From Setaria digitata (taxonomy: Eukaryota > Nematoda > Chromadorea > Rhabditida > Setariidae): a stretch of DNA of 64,000 nt. The stretch covers positions 124,001 to 188,000 of the forward strand of contig RCAB01000017.1 of NCBI GenBank assembly GCA_003640385.1. The letters are read 5' to 3'. Position numbers and translations under genes: made by a program. Under the pieces are notes generated by a model that was not told the DNA's origin, ran no database searches, and saw only the letters and a list, made by a program, of their open reading frames with translations. Of the stretch, positions 12,930-26,537 are shown piece after piece; within the stretch, counting starts at the first letter, position 1; each line of letters opens with the position of its first letter.

Positions 12930-15168
12930 ATGGGCGCGGGTCAACCGCATCTGCTGGTTACACGACACGCTCCACCGCACTGCACGATTGACGCACAGCA
13001 AAAACAGCCAACTTTTTTTTTATCGACAAAACTTTGTCCGTGGCTCTTGGCTACGATAATGCATGTATCATCACAAGCAGCACATCGACAGCTAGTAGTT
13101 ATCATTGATTCCCAGTAGCAATATCGGTAGGGGCAACACAATCCACATTATCAACCCTGTATGATGCTTTAACGAGAAATGAAAGAATATGTCTGTATTT
13201 CTCTTTTTCATTAACATCTTGTAAATTTAATGATTGTCATACAAAAAAAATTATTTGCAGATAAGTTTGTGAGCGGATGTAAGTTCATCCCTACCTATAC
13301 TTCTGTAAAGAAATCTCAATTATGAATTGTTTTAATTATTGAATAAAATTTTGAAAAAGGAATAAATATGAAGATATATTGTGTCGTAATGACACTTCGA
13401 AATAAATAAAAACAAAGTGAAACTGTATGTGTAACGACATTAAGTACCATATGACAGGAAGTAGCAATATCCAGTAAGAAATAGCTTTGGATACCGGTAA
13501 AATTTAAAATCAGCCTTATTTATAACGATATTATAATGAGGTTGATAAAGTTCAGGGAGATATCAGATTTGTTTAAAGTGATATTATAATGGGAAATGGA
13601 TATTGCTATTTCTTATCATGTGGTACTTAATGTCGTTATAAATAAGGCTGATTTAAAATTTTTTTTTTTAAATTTTAAATTGTAAGGTAATACGCAAATT
13701 ATTAGGTAGAAAACCTAATGAGGAAAAAAGCATAATGAAAGTAAAAATTATATAAAATATAATTGATAAGTGATCTATATATTTGAAATAATATATAACG
13801 CAACATAACCACGTTCATATTGCATGCAACAGAGCGGAGGTAGAGCGTATATGTTGGGATCCGACTTACCTTACAATTTAAACAGCTTTATTTCAATTAA
13901 TTGCTAACTACCACGTCAATAGTATGTTATACTCCTCTTCCGTTTCGAAGGAAAAAGGTAAACTTCTATATTTCTACGGCAGACTTTACCGGAACATATT
14001 ATTTCGAGCCGGTAAAATCCCATAAAGTTTGTATGGAATATGGAATTTATCTCCCTGTTAAATAACGGAACTACCTAGAGAAATGATGACAAAACAAGTG
14101 GAATATAAAAAGCTGAGACAAATTAAACAAAGTAAATGAGATTGAATTCTCAGCAGCCATAAACATATTTGCAAAAAGCATCGTTCCGGAATAGCTCATG
14201 AGAATTCTGTATCTAAATTGCAAAAGACTTTGCTACAACAGTGAACTCTTCATGAAGAGAACAGTGAGTCAGGATTAAACTTCGGACGACAATTTTAATC
14301 AACTTCAACATTCTTTCTAAATTCCCATATTTTCTAAATCATGATTAAGTTCCAAATGAAATTTAAATCACTGGAAACTAAGCCTATATGAAGGAGGTGT
14401 ATAAACACAGCCTAGCTAAGTGACATGATTCTGCTGTTCACTACAAATTCCCACAAAATAAGAACTTGTATTCGATAAGCAGTAACAGAAACAAGATGAT
14501 ATAAGCAGGGGAAAGGGGTGATAAATGGCGACAGGAACCGTTTCACGTTGCACCGCTCGGAACGAGGTTATCTCGTTTTTGACACCGTCACCGAGTGCGC
14601 GACGACTGTTTCTTCATTCTGTTTCCCTCTTGCCTGTTCTTCCAAGCAATCATCGGATTTTATTCCCGAATCACTCTCCATCCGATCCGTCCCCAAGATG
14701 TCCAATATCTGCGCAACTGGCTCCCACCTCGTGCACTGTGTTAAGTTCCCACCTCACATAGCGGCAGTTAGCAATCACTGCATGAAAGCAAAGTCTAGTC
14801 TCTAGGAAATACCAGAGTACTCAAAGGAAGTAAGTACCGCTCTGCCCACACCACCCCCACTCACCAGCTTCGCACATAAACGTACACACACCTGCCGAAA
14901 TTTATCGGCTTCGGTGGCTGAAGTTTTCATGAGTAGAATAAGAAGTTGTGGGTGGTGGATACGTGAACTGGAAGGGGGAGGGTATCAGCAGGTTACTGCT
15001 CTTATGTCATGAGAGTGCGTTGACCGTCACGTGACACACCTTCTACGTTGCGTTGGAGACAGATCTGGGGTAACTCATTCCTTCCCGCAATTGCCATCAT
15101 GAATTTTATGAGAAAACTCACTAAGTTTTGATTTGTCGATTGCTTACCTTGCGTTCTTTGGTGGGGAA
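12930..15168. other. Intergenic, between divergent TRIM-NHL and SLC12A9-like genes
   Basis: A 2.2-kb head-to-head gap. It holds an inverted-repeat element at 13431-13662 (listed separately), a related short inverted pair (TAAGGTA-containing arms near 13676-13688 and 13868-13881), and a less AT-rich block at about 14,510-15,170 just before the SLC12A9-like start that may hold its promoter. Open frames at 14518-14805 show no recognisable domain and are not called. Confidence 0.5.
13431..13662. repeat. Nested inverted-repeat (foldback/MITE-like) element
   Basis: Bases 13431-13473 and 13595-13637 form inverted arms of about 43 bases with roughly five mismatches (shared core ACGACATTAAGTACC and TAGCAATATCCA). 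A second inverted pair, 13501-13526 with 13635-13660, shares TCAGCCTTATTTATAAC. On the right the two arms are contiguous; on the left they are separated and in the opposite order, and GATATTATAATG occurs twice in between. No open frame is inside. It looks like a rearranged non-autonomous element. Confidence 0.7.
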
Positions 15169-18100
15169 ATGGATGATCGCAAACAAATCCGCGGTGATAG
15201 CACCTCACCAACGACGTCGTACGGGGGTGTGCTGCTGCGGGACGTAACGGAAACAGGAATACAATCATTCACAAATGGAATGGCAATTAGTGATGGAACA
15301 AGAAAACCGGATAAAGCACCGCTTATGACTGGTATAGGAGATTTTGTTCCTTTGTTCTTGTTGAGAATTTAAATTTGAATGTAATCTAGGCTTATTGAGC
15401 TCGTAGCCATAAATGTCGCTCATGCTCGTTATCTTTAAGCTCACTTTAGGTTCTGTCCAAAGGATCTGATAAATACGAAAAAATGAAATAGTCACACACG
15501 AATGTACTAACACCTATAGTTAGTAGGGTTTTTAAAGGCCGAAAAATATAGTAAAAATTTATCTCTGGAATTGCTGTACTGTTCAGGAAATGATGATTGT
15601 GTGAAGCTTAAAGTTTTTCACACTGAGAAATTTGTAGTTTAATTGATAATTTTTATTTTGTCTGCATCAGTTCAGTTTAGCTGTGGCAGTGAGAGTGTTA
15701 AAAATGAGTTTGATAAGCCTGGTTGACTACTATGAAACTCCTATCGAAAGTAAAATGTAAGTACCAGAAGATGCTGACACTTTAAATTTGCCCGCTCATC
15801 TTATCAGCGCTGTTAATAATAGTCGTTTGGTCGTTCTGTTATTAAGTCGGCCGTGACTGCATAAAACAAATAAAGTCTTTGTTTACGATAAATTTTTATC
15901 CTTGAGAAAGTGCAGAAAATTAAGAGAAAAAACTTTCTGAAATGTTATTAGTCATTCATTGAACTTTGAAGTTTCCAACTTTTTTTTAGCTGTTTACAGT
16001 GCTTGTAACTTTTATTAAATAAGTTTTCAAAGAGTTTACATGATATTTATATTCCTACAAGTCATTAAAAATACATCGTATAGCTGTGAAAATTTCTTAA
16101 AATTCCAAATTACTTTGTTTTATGGATATCATTTTTTAACGTTGTATTTGATGAAATAAAACTACTGAAGGAAATCTTTGTGCCCCAATTATACAAGCAG
16201 AAACATTTGTAATTGTGACAGTTTCGTGATTCAAGCGATAAAGTTCTCGGTACCATTTTCTTTCTGAAAGGGTGATTCATGATCTAGTAATTTTCACTAC
16301 GACAATTAATCTTATTTTATATCGTGTATAGAAGGCCTATGATGTGTTTTATTTTTCCTAGTATTGCTTTTTGCTAGAAGTTCCGAAGAGATACGGGAAC
16401 GATTAAGGATGATTTCTTTTTATGCTGTTTTTTCAACTTTTTTCATCTTATTTTTTCCCATGAATGTTGATTTAAATTCCTGAATTTTCCAAAACTTCAC
16501 TTATTCTGTCCCAACAAACTGAATCGTATATCTTCTTAAATGAAACATTTATAGATCCAGATATGGTGTTAAGTGATGGAGCAACACAAATGTATACGGA
16601 AGAACAACCCTATCTTCGTAGGTTTTTTTTCTTCCGACATTAGTCGGGTAGAATCAATAAAACTTTTGCTACATATATGGCAAAACAGCTTTATAGATTC
16701 CGTGGAGTTCGTAAACACATCGAAACCAAATGGACTATCTACACTTTCTGGTGTTTTTGCACCTGTGGCAATTTCGATGTTTAGCGTTTTGCTGTTCCTT
16801 CGAATGGGTAAAATTTAATAATTAATGTTTTACAAGTCATCAAGGAAATATTAGAGAAATGTGTTGTAGATTTCGTGCTCAGAAACTAATTTTATTTTTC
16901 AAATCTTTATATATCTATCCCATGTAAAAGGCAGAACTTGTATAAGGTGTCGAAAAAGAGTCTGCCCGGCAACAAACAAATGAACTTATAAGTTTTATTT
17001 AAGGTTTTGTTATTGGTCAGTTGGGTTTTCTACAAACTGTTGCCCAACTTTTTCTTGCATATGCAATCGTTATGTTGACTGTTCTTTCTCTCTGTGCTAT
17101 CTCGTCAAACGGTGCAATCGAAGGTGGTGGTGTTTATTGTAAGTTGTATTTTTTTTTCTTTAGTTATTATTAATTAATAATAATTACGCTTTTAGATAAG
17201 TGATTTTTCTACTTCCAGATATGATAAGCAGATCACTTGGACCAGAGTTTGGCGGTGCTATTGGATTACTGTTTTATACCGCTAATGTTTTTTCTTGCGC
17301 TTTATATGTGTCTGGATTTACCGAAGCTTTATTAAACAACATTGGTGAAGGAAGTTTGTTTTTCTGATTAATCCTAATATGTGCTAAAAATAGTTAATTA
17401 TATTAGCTCTAACTTCCAAATATGTTGAGGCATCTGTTAATCAAATTTAATGTAAAAATTAGGAATACTAAATCAGGCATAAGATATTACTGTTAAATGC
17501 CCATGAAAAAAGGACTTCGATAACTTTACTTATTATTTGCCAGTGTCACAATAAATGGACATTATCCGAGGAGTTTTTGATTTGGCGACAAATGTTACAA
17601 GAAATCTATGGTTTCAGATTCACCGTCCAGTGCGAGCTGGAAATTTCTATTTTGTGTATTAGTTTCCTTTGTTTTGGTGCTGTTATGTCTCCTTGGAGCT
17701 GGGCTGTTCGCGAAGACAGCTCTTATCACATTCATTGTTATCTCGATTTGCTACATTACATTTTTGTTATCAATTTTCGTAGTTGCACCTTTTAATGTGC
17801 CGATACCGAAAACAAATGAACTTGCATACAGAGTAAGCTTTTTTAGCTTCTGTTCAGAGCATATAATTACCATTTATTTCTCAACATGAATTCACACTTC
17901 TTTTAATTATATTCATTCAAGTAAGCATTTCCACAGGTTCCATCAAATTTATCAGACCCATCTTCTGAGAAAATACCCGATTTTAATCAAACATTGAAAG
18001 CCCGCTACACTGGATTCAGGTGAGTGCAAAAATGAATTTGTAATGAGTTTAAAAAAAAAAATCGACGGAATGTTTGAACAACATTTCAAGGCATTTGATA

Positions 18101-21100
18101 AGAAGTGGGAATTTTTAGAGCAAATAGTGACGAACTTATTAATTCATCCAGTTTTTATTTTGTTAAATTAAATAAAGACTTAAGAGTTAAAGTAAGATGA
18201 GGCAAATGATATATTTTGAGAAATTAGGTATATCAGAATATGTGCTCGGACTATTGAGGCTAATGCTGGACAGAATATGATTGGGATAAAAGGTTTTACG
18301 TTTTGTTACAAATTTTTCTGAAAATAAAATATGGGGTTAAATTTAGGTTCTCAACTCTCGTTAACAACATGATGACGAATTATACATTTGATTATACAAC
18401 GTCAAAACCCACTGATTTCGCTGTAATGTTTGCAATTATATTTAGCGGCATTACAGGTAAGTTATAAAGTTTTATTTATCCAATTTAAGCTAAAGAGAAG
18501 GAGGGATGGAGAGTTGGTAGTTTTCCCGAAAATGTTTTCATTTACTGAAGAACTAAATTTCTTTGAATATTCTTGATCGATAGTCGTCAAAAAGATTATT
18601 TTTCTAATCTGTGTCATGAAACCAAAAAAGCTGTAGGCTGCGTTTTCTAAGCTTTTACTTATATGTTATTCAACCAAGTTTATACATATGTTCTCTTCAT
18701 ATTTGCGCCTAAAGCACGCGGATGAAAATTGAAGACTCACATTTTACAAATGTTGAAGTGCAAAGTAATTGTAGGTTTGATGGCCGGTGCAAATATGTCG
18801 GGTGAGTTGGCTCGTCCATCCGTTTCTATTCCGCGTGGCACTGTACAAGCTGTTTTTGTTACATTGATTGTCTACATTACCACAGCATTTTTTACGGCTG
18901 CTACTTGTAGTCGTGAATTGCTTCAGTCAAATTATTCGGTGAAGTTTCATTAACTTTTTGCTATTTTTGAATTTCTAGAAGTTATTTTTGGGTATATGCC
19001 TATTTGTTTATTCTCCAGTAGTACTTTAAGAGTTTGCGCTTTAATGGCCCAGAAAGATTTTCCTTTCGTGCTTCAGAATTGATTCAAGAACTAGTTATCA
19101 AAATGACATGTTCAAACGTTTCTTTAGGTCATGATGAATGTGAACATTTCGCCATTATTTATTCTTATTGGCATATTTTCAACAACATTTTTCTCGTCTA
19201 TGAGTAATATGATTGGTGCGTCGCGTGTTTTAAACCGTGTTGCACATGATAAGCTTTTTGGCTATTTGCTTCATCCGGCGAAAATTGAAGTCGGTGGTGG
19301 TAATCCTGTTGCATCGGTGATAATCTCATGGATTTGTGTTGTGGTGCTCTTTTATATAACTTGCCTTTAATTAGCCTTCAGTTTTAATAAAACTCAGACA
19401 TTTAATGCATAAGTTTCATTTTCATAATTTCATATTTTTTGTGATCAGTAAAATATATCTTAATACAGAGAAATGGAAACCAGATTTAACTTCTCAAACA
19501 TCCTTTAATTAAGGTGAAGTTGATATAACTAGTAAAATATTGTGACATTACATGTATAGCTTTTTGCAGTTGGTTTTCTTGATTGGTGCTATGAATAGAA
19601 TTGCCAAACTAACGTCGATCTTCTTTCTGCTGTCATATATGGGCGTCAATATTGCTTGTTTAGCACTTGAATTAACGAGCGCTCCAAATTTCCGGCAAGT
19701 CTTTTACAGAGATTGGATTTTGTTGTGGAACTCAATTTAGTACATATCTTTGGACTATGAAACTAGATCAGTAGGTAATACATTGATTATAATTAATGTA
19801 GTCTGGAAGATACGTAGACTAATATATACTCTCATCTACTGATGTCTTAAACAGATGTTCCACGTACAAAATTATACTTTTAAGTTTTATTTTCAGACCT
19901 ACTTTTAAATATTTCACGTGGCACACTTGCGCAGTCGGTGTTGTAAGCACCATAATAATGATGCTGGTCATAGATGCTGCTATGAGCGCTATTGGTGTCA
20001 TCGTCCTTTTGATCTTGATTATAATTCTGCACTATCAAGTATACTTTCGTCAAATTTTATTTTTTAACTTCGACGTGTTATTTCATTACTGTACGTTATT
20101 TTGAATTTGTTCCAGGATATATTATTTTAGGCCCCAGTGGGATCTTGGGGATCGATATCTCAAGCTTTAATATACCATCAAGTACGAAAGTATCTTCTTC
20201 TTCTTGATGTCCGCAAAGAACATGTGAAGTATGTGTTTCTTTCTCACGCATCAAAAAAACTGATTTCATGTGCAGTGAAATTTTTCAAATGTCTTTATCT
20301 TTAAGATATTGGCGGCCACAGATACTCCTTCTCGTTAGTCGACCGGCAAGCGTTTGCCCCTTAATGGATTTCATCAACGACTTGAAAAAAAGTGGCTTAT
20401 ATGTAATTGGCCACGTGAAAAAAGGTAGCATGGATGAGAGCAGTACTAGTCTGGATCCGTTACATGAGGTATATAGGTTTGGTTTTCTTTTGAGGGTCAT
20501 CACTTTTGACTTCGGTTGTAATTATTTTTGTCAAAAAATTCTTTGGATTTTACGTTTCACTTTGCTCTGTTTAGATTTTATATTCCGATTGTCTTCATTT
20601 CTAATTTATTTAAGTAAACAATATAATGCGGCAAACATTCTAATTATTTCAAGAACAATTCGTTATTTTATATATTTAGGTATTCCCTTATTGGTTGTCT
20701 TTAGTTGATTATTTGAAATTAAAAGCCTTCGTTGAACTAACCATTTCGAAATCAGTGCGTGAAGGTATTCAGCAGGTAAATCTTTATGATCATAGTATAG
20801 TCATTAAGTCAAAATAGAGAGTGGGCTATCCGCAAGGTTTTTTTTCTGATATGCGGAAAATATCCAGTTGTTTGGAGAATAGTTGCATCATCCTGAGATT
20901 ACTGAAAGCGCAAAGTGCATGTTTTCTAGCATGTGTGCAGTTTCTACTTTTAAAGTTTAAAGTCTTGAATTTTGAATGTGTGGTACCTTCGTAAGTGCTT
21001 CTAGAACTGTGAGTTAGATATTTAGTAGTTTTTGATGAGTTTTTTTCTTTTAACTATTTATTATATTTCAGCTTATGCGCTTATCAGGTTTAGGAGCAAT

Positions 21101-23890
21101 GAAACCAAACACCGTCGTCTTGAGTTTTCATGAGAAATTCCCAGCAGAAACTACTCTTGCCGAATCCTGTCTTTTGAAAGATCTTAGATTTTCTCGTATC
21201 GATCGAGCTGCTGTTGTCGAGTATTTTACGGCCTCAGATTACATGCCGCGCGTGAATTTTTTCCCTTCATTTTAAATCGAGTGTTTAGGGATATTTCCCA
21301 AGACTTTTCATACTTCTATTGTCAGTTTTTCCCAATCATTTAATATTTTATTAATAAGTCGTTACTGATGTGAAAGCAGTCTGATTACAGGAGCTCGGGA
21401 AATTTACCTAGTCCCATGCCTGAGTGATCTGAATGCTAAAATTCTGTCGAAAAAAAAGGAAGAAAATAAGGACAGAATCCCACTAAATATAGTATCAGTA
21501 GAAAGCATGGAACCGTAGAAGTCACCAAGCAAACATTGTTTATATTTGAAAATAATTGCATCTTGCACTTGGTTTCTTTGACATAATTTAATGTTTAATA
21601 ATTTGACCGATTTTTTCAGGAGCCTGATGGTTCGTATGAGCGTTTGAGTAGTGAGGAATATGTTCGTATTCTGAATGATGTAATTCATATCAATAAAAAT
21701 TTGTGCGTTGCACGTCATTTCAGTCAGCTAAATAAAGACATTCCAAGGTGTTTTTTCTATTATTTTTGACAAAAATAACCTCTTTAAAACCCATTTCACA
21801 ATTTCGATCGTTTCCATCTCTTTTTTGTATGTTCTTAATGCTATATTTCAGAGGTTGGAATGGTCAGAAAAGGTTCATTGATGTTTGGCCAGTATTCATA
21901 CAAAAACCGGGCGAGACAGGACTTGGCTGGGGTAACAGGTGCTTCTCAACTTGGATTTTTTTTTATGGGACAAACTTTTTACTAATTTCGTTACGATTTT
22001 TACATTGTTTTCTCAATATGCTGTTTATAATAGTTAAGGCAACATATAAATTGTTGCTTAATGTTGGTGTATCAAGGAACTGCCATATAGTCATTTATTA
22101 TTGAAAGCATTTCATGGAAATGCTTAAGCGTTTTCAGCTCTCTTTTTCTGCTCCAAATGGCTTGCATACTGTCGATGAGTACTCGGTGGCGTTCGTCATC
22201 AGTTTTACGCGTTTTCATCTGCGTTAACAGTTTACAGGTTTGTTTTTCGATTTTAATTAAATATTACCGGTTTTATCGGAAACGCTCTTTGATTTTTCAC
22301 TGGAAAACACTTGATAAGTGCGGTCTTTCACATTAAATGTATTCATGCATGTTTCATAAGCCGCAAAACATTCTTCTTTGCTCATTTGGTGACGGTAATA
22401 ATTGTTTCGAATAGGTTTGTCATCTTAGCCAGCTCTAAGCGCTGTTTTCATAGTTTCGTTGGTGGATCCAACATTGATTCTCATTTTATTTCATTGTATC
22501 ATCAGTGGCTGACTTGGAAGAAAATGGCTTGTATATAAGTGGTTACGTAAAAAAGTAGCATGAATAACAGTAACACGAATTTCGAATCTCTACGAATTTA
22601 TTATACAAGACTTATGGTTGAGGTTTTCTCATGAAGTCCATCACTCCTGACTTTATTATTTTTTATGAAGGGAAAATTTTTGATCGTTATTACTTTACTA
22701 AAAGAAAAAAATCATTTATTCCATAACATCGTGCTGTGAGATACGTTAGAAAACTTAGAATTAGGGAATAATAGTGCATGTAGTAAAAGTTTACGCTTTA
22801 GCCTTTTTGCTGGTAATGAAAAATTTGATCTCTTTTCCTTTCTATTTTTCATCACGAGAAGAGCTACAATGTAGTCTTTTTCCCACATTCAACGAACATT
22901 CTAGACATTGGATTAATTTCGATTCGAGTTATTTTTTTCAAATTCATCGTGTACTTAATTGAATTTACACTTCTTCAACAAAGATACATTTTAATTAGTC
23001 TTAAAAAAGCAACTTTTTTGGAAGTAGTTTGTAACATTCTATCCTCCTCTGTTCATCGCAGAATATTTACTGTAGGATATGCAGAGGCGTGAGAGGCAAC
23101 TGAAACAAATGTTGGCACATCTTCGAATAAATGCGAAATCATTGGTGACACCGTGGGATCACGTTGTTTGCCATCTTGGCAGTGATAATCCTTCCGCTCC
23201 ATTAAGGTTCCCTCTGAAAGCTAATAATGATTTGGTGTTTTTGTCTGTTCATTCTTTTTTATTAGTTTTGAAAACATTTCAGTGTTTTGTTTTGTTTTAC
23301 TGTTTGTTTCACTACACAATTCAAATGTAAAACAGTTGCAGGGAATCAGTGGATTTGCCACTGTCTTATTTGACAGCGCTGAATGATTTAATCAAAAAAA
23401 ATAGTGGTGATGCAGCCGTTTGCTTACTGAATTTGCCAACTCCACCAAAAGACGTACTTTTTATTTGAAAAATTCTGGAAATAGGCTAATAACTGTTGTT
23501 CTTTCAATATAAAATTACTTGCGCTTTTAGAAATCTTTCAGAAGTTTGCTTTTTGTACTTGATATAATTGCGATGAGAAGAAAAATATAGTAGCATATAC
23601 TATTGAACATATTATTGCAAATAGGTATAAATTTTAGCTTATGAATATGAACGGAATTAGAAATCACGCTTAATCGTTCTTTTTATTGATTGCAAGCAAT
23701 AAGTATAGAAAACTAAATAACTCTGCAAGCATCTGATCTGTAATTTTGTATATTTTCGATTGAATCGAGTAATTTTTTGCAGATTTCATGCAGTGAACAG
23801 TATTTGGAAGTAATAAGATATTTGACTGATGGATTACCACCAACATTACTTGTACATGGTTTATCCTCGGTTATATCGACAGCATTGTAG
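15169..23890 (+). CDS. SLC12A9: SLC12A9-like cation-chloride cotransporter family protein
   Basis: Multi-pass membrane transporter of the SLC12 family, SLC12A9 branch. Twenty-three exons: 15169-15331, 15690-15749, 16555-16591, 16644-16807, 17004-17138, 17219-17344, 17618-17832, 17937-18019, 18347-18456, 18775-18938, 19128-19343, 19570-19694, 19897-20038, 20131-20228, 20306-20468, 20680-20775, 21072-21251, 21620-21747, 21852-21938, 22138-22237, 23076-23206, 23342-23453, 23783-23890 (TAG). Total 2,943 bases, 980 residues, all phases consistent. The membrane domain is about 125-580 ([87 protein letters not shown]). The cytosolic tail includes [22 protein letters not shown] and the end [13 protein letters not shown]. 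The intron at 16592-16643 is only 52 bases; the intron at 19695-19896 has a GC donor. The start and exons 1-3 are poorly conserved and least certain. The transported ion is not predictable; SLC12A9 substrates are unsettled. Confidence 0.9.
22505..22665 (+). pseudogene. Decayed copy of SLC12A9-like exon 15 region inside intron 20
   Basis: This intronic stretch aligns by eye with bases about 20370-20505, that is the 3' half of exon 15 and the start of the following intron. Shared blocks include GGCTT-TATAT, a GTAGCATG run and the downstream TCATCACT/TCCATCACT with TGACTT. The copy has in-frame stops and indels, so it cannot substitute for exon 15. It records an old internal duplication within the gene. 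Confidence 0.6.
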
Positions 23891-25152
23891 CTTATATTTT
23901 AGATCTGTCAAACTCTTTGCTTTTGACTCTTTGAAAGATTTTCGAATTTATTACTTTGTACTTCTTTTAAAAGACACTTTTTTCACTTTTTTTTCAAAAA
24001 CTGTTGATCTCCTTTTAAATGGTTGTAATTCATGACCCCGAAAAATTTCTTTCGGACAAAGACCTTCTAACCATTCTTTACTATAGAACGTCTGTCTCTA
24101 AGTGCTATGATAAGTAAACTTTAGTGTTTTTTCAAGCAGTTTATTTTATTTTTCATTGGTTTGGTTCCCATCGGTTCATAAAGACGCATTTATTTTACTA
24201 GTCATCAAATGACACTTTTTTTTTGACGAATTCTGACTTTTCCATATTTATTATTTTGCAATAAATTTTTCACTGCCCATCAGACTTCTTGTCCTACCGT
24301 CCGATACTGTTTGTACCAAAAAGTCTAGCTTCATCTTAACCAGTTTCGTTGCGCTTCTATTCGTTTTTTTTTTTTTTTTTTTTTTTTTGCGAATTAAATT
24401 TTGTGATGCATATATTACTAAATTCATGGTTATGGATACTAAAATTTATCGCCGTTTTACAGTATATGGATACTACAATTCGTTGTTGTTCTACAGTATA
24501 TTGCTGTGGCACAATATTTGTCACCTTTTCTATGAAATTTTTAATTCGTTGTGATATCTATTTTGTGGACTTATTTTTATGCTGCAGTTAATGTAATCAT
24601 TTCCTTATAATATATATTGTAGCTTTGTGTATTATAAAGTCCTCTTTTGGGAAGTACAGAAGAGATAACAATTATATCCTTAATTTCAGCTGTTTATGGC
24701 TTCCTCCTACTTATGCTTATTTTGTATTTAACTTCTCTTCTGTCGAATTGCTGCATATTGCTGTCGCTTCATATTTTGTTCAGTCATGTGATGTATTTTT
24801 TTGTTATGTCATCTGTAGATAAGAAATAATCTGTAAACTCCGGAAGGGTGCATTAGAGATTAGTTGGTTACCAAGCTTAACCTGCACAAAAGCGGCGGAA
24901 CGGTAATTTTTTGCATAAATAAACTGACGATCCTGGATTGAGATAGAATGTCTGTCGAATTTCAGCAATATCAACATTTTCATCAAGTATCAATTTGATT
25001 TCTCATTTGTGGTTAAACATAACTTTTCTGTTCAGTTCACTTGTCGTCATCGACGTTTATTTCAAACCTGATGATACAGGCTTACAGTTTTTATTATTGT
25101 ATCAGTTTCTTGTGATTGTACGACAAAAAATAATGGCCTTCCCATTTTGCAG

Positions 25153-25557
25153 GAGAAAATTAATGGAAAATTTATGGAAAGAAGAAATGATAAGGTAGTT
25201 GAAATGGTTTTACGTAGATTTCCACTAAAATAATCTTCGACAGCTGCCATGATGATCTTTTCCTGTTCTTCGTGACAGAGCACTATTTTCTGGAAGACGG
25301 AAAGAGGTGGTTATACAGATCTAGACGGACTAAGTCATTATTAAGATGATTGGCTCAGATTATTATCGAAAATAGGATTTCAGGCTCGTAATTCCTACAG
25401 TGTGGATGATTTAGTGAAAATTTATGACTGGCCAACGTGGGCACTTCTGTGTCCTTGCTTCAGACAACAATTTTCATTTGATTTAGAGTTTATTTTCATG
25501 ACAAGCAGATGCCATTTTATCATATTTTCACGCATGCCGAACCAACAAAAGTGTTAA
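25153..25557 (+). pseudogene. Possible decayed gene: two exon-like segments in phase
   Basis: Segment 25153-25194 (after TTTTGCAG, before GTAGTT) reads EKINGKFMERRNDK. Segment 25279-25557 follows a CAG acceptor and joins it in phase 0. The second segment reads openly except for one TAA at 25342-25344, with protein-like sequence such as WKTERGGYTDLDGLSHY before the stop and SYSVDDLVKIYDWPTWALLC after it, and ends at TAA 25555-25557. No family was recognised. Either a pseudogene, a real gene with a sequence error, or chance. Confidence 0.3.
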
Positions 25558-26291
25558 TTGTAAGGGCGAGTGGTCTGTAGGTCTCCTGTTTAAGAAGATG
25601 TATATCTGATGAATTTTTAAATGAATTCCCCGATATTTAGAGCACATTCAGAAGAAGATTCTGACCTAGCTTTAGATTACTAAATTGCATGTGGTGTACC
25701 CGTTATTTACTGTTTCCTACGACTAGTTCATAAATTTCGTGTGAGTCATATCTGTTTTCACTTTACAAGCCACAATGTAGCAAATACGCTTTTGAAAAGC
25801 TTCTAGGTCACTTAGCGCCTACAACTCTAGAAAGACGGATTCCCCATATAGAGTTTATAGCTTAATCAGTAACCTTTGCTATTTACAGCCATTACCTTTG
25901 GAACTTCTGTCTTTTAAAATTACAAAATGCAAACAAGCAATCAGAAGCAAGCTCCCGGACCATAAGTCGATTTGGCGACAATAAATAATACACCATTGGA
26001 TTGATGCGAGATTTTTAGCAAATTTTTTAGTTCACGATTCGGAAATGGTTCGCTGTTTTGTGTTATTGCGGTATACTAAAGAAATTATTACAATGATTTA
26101 TCTATTCTGAAAATATTCATCCTTCTCATTTCACGAGAAGCTACAATAAGTGCACCTTCTAAGACGCTTTCACGCAAATCTTCATCTTGTTAGGGATTCA
26201 GTCATGATTCACTTATGGTAAAAAAAAATTTGAGGATGATGTCTTTTTCAGCTTTAAGTGTATCTGATTTATACCTAGTTGAGAAGTGATG

Positions 26292-26537
26292 TGGTATTGA
26301 AGCATTGAAGAAATGAAGTAGTAGAATTAATTAACTAGATATGCTTAATGTTTGATGAAGGAAAAAAATTTCACTTACAGCTCTCGGAAATCCACATTTG
26401 AGCTTTCTTGCAGNTTGGTATTGAAGCATTGAAGAAATGAAGTAGTAGAATTAATTAACTAGGTATGCTTAATGTTTGATGAGGGAAAAAAATTTCACTT
26501 ACAGCTCTCGGAAATCCACATTTGAGCTTTCTTGCAG
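26292..26537. repeat. Direct duplication around N at 26414
   Basis: Bases 26292-26413 and 26416-26537 (122 each) are the same sequence with about two substitutions, on either side of the N. The copies end in the same CTTTCTTGCAG. Interpreted as an unmerged overlap of two contigs or haplotypes. Confidence 0.9.

Noticed and set aside
16592..16643. Frameshift in the SLC12A9-like N-terminal region at a T8 run
   Set aside because: A 52-base intron with a GTATAC donor and a CGACATTAG acceptor restores phase without invoking an error; a 22-base intron alternative is too short.
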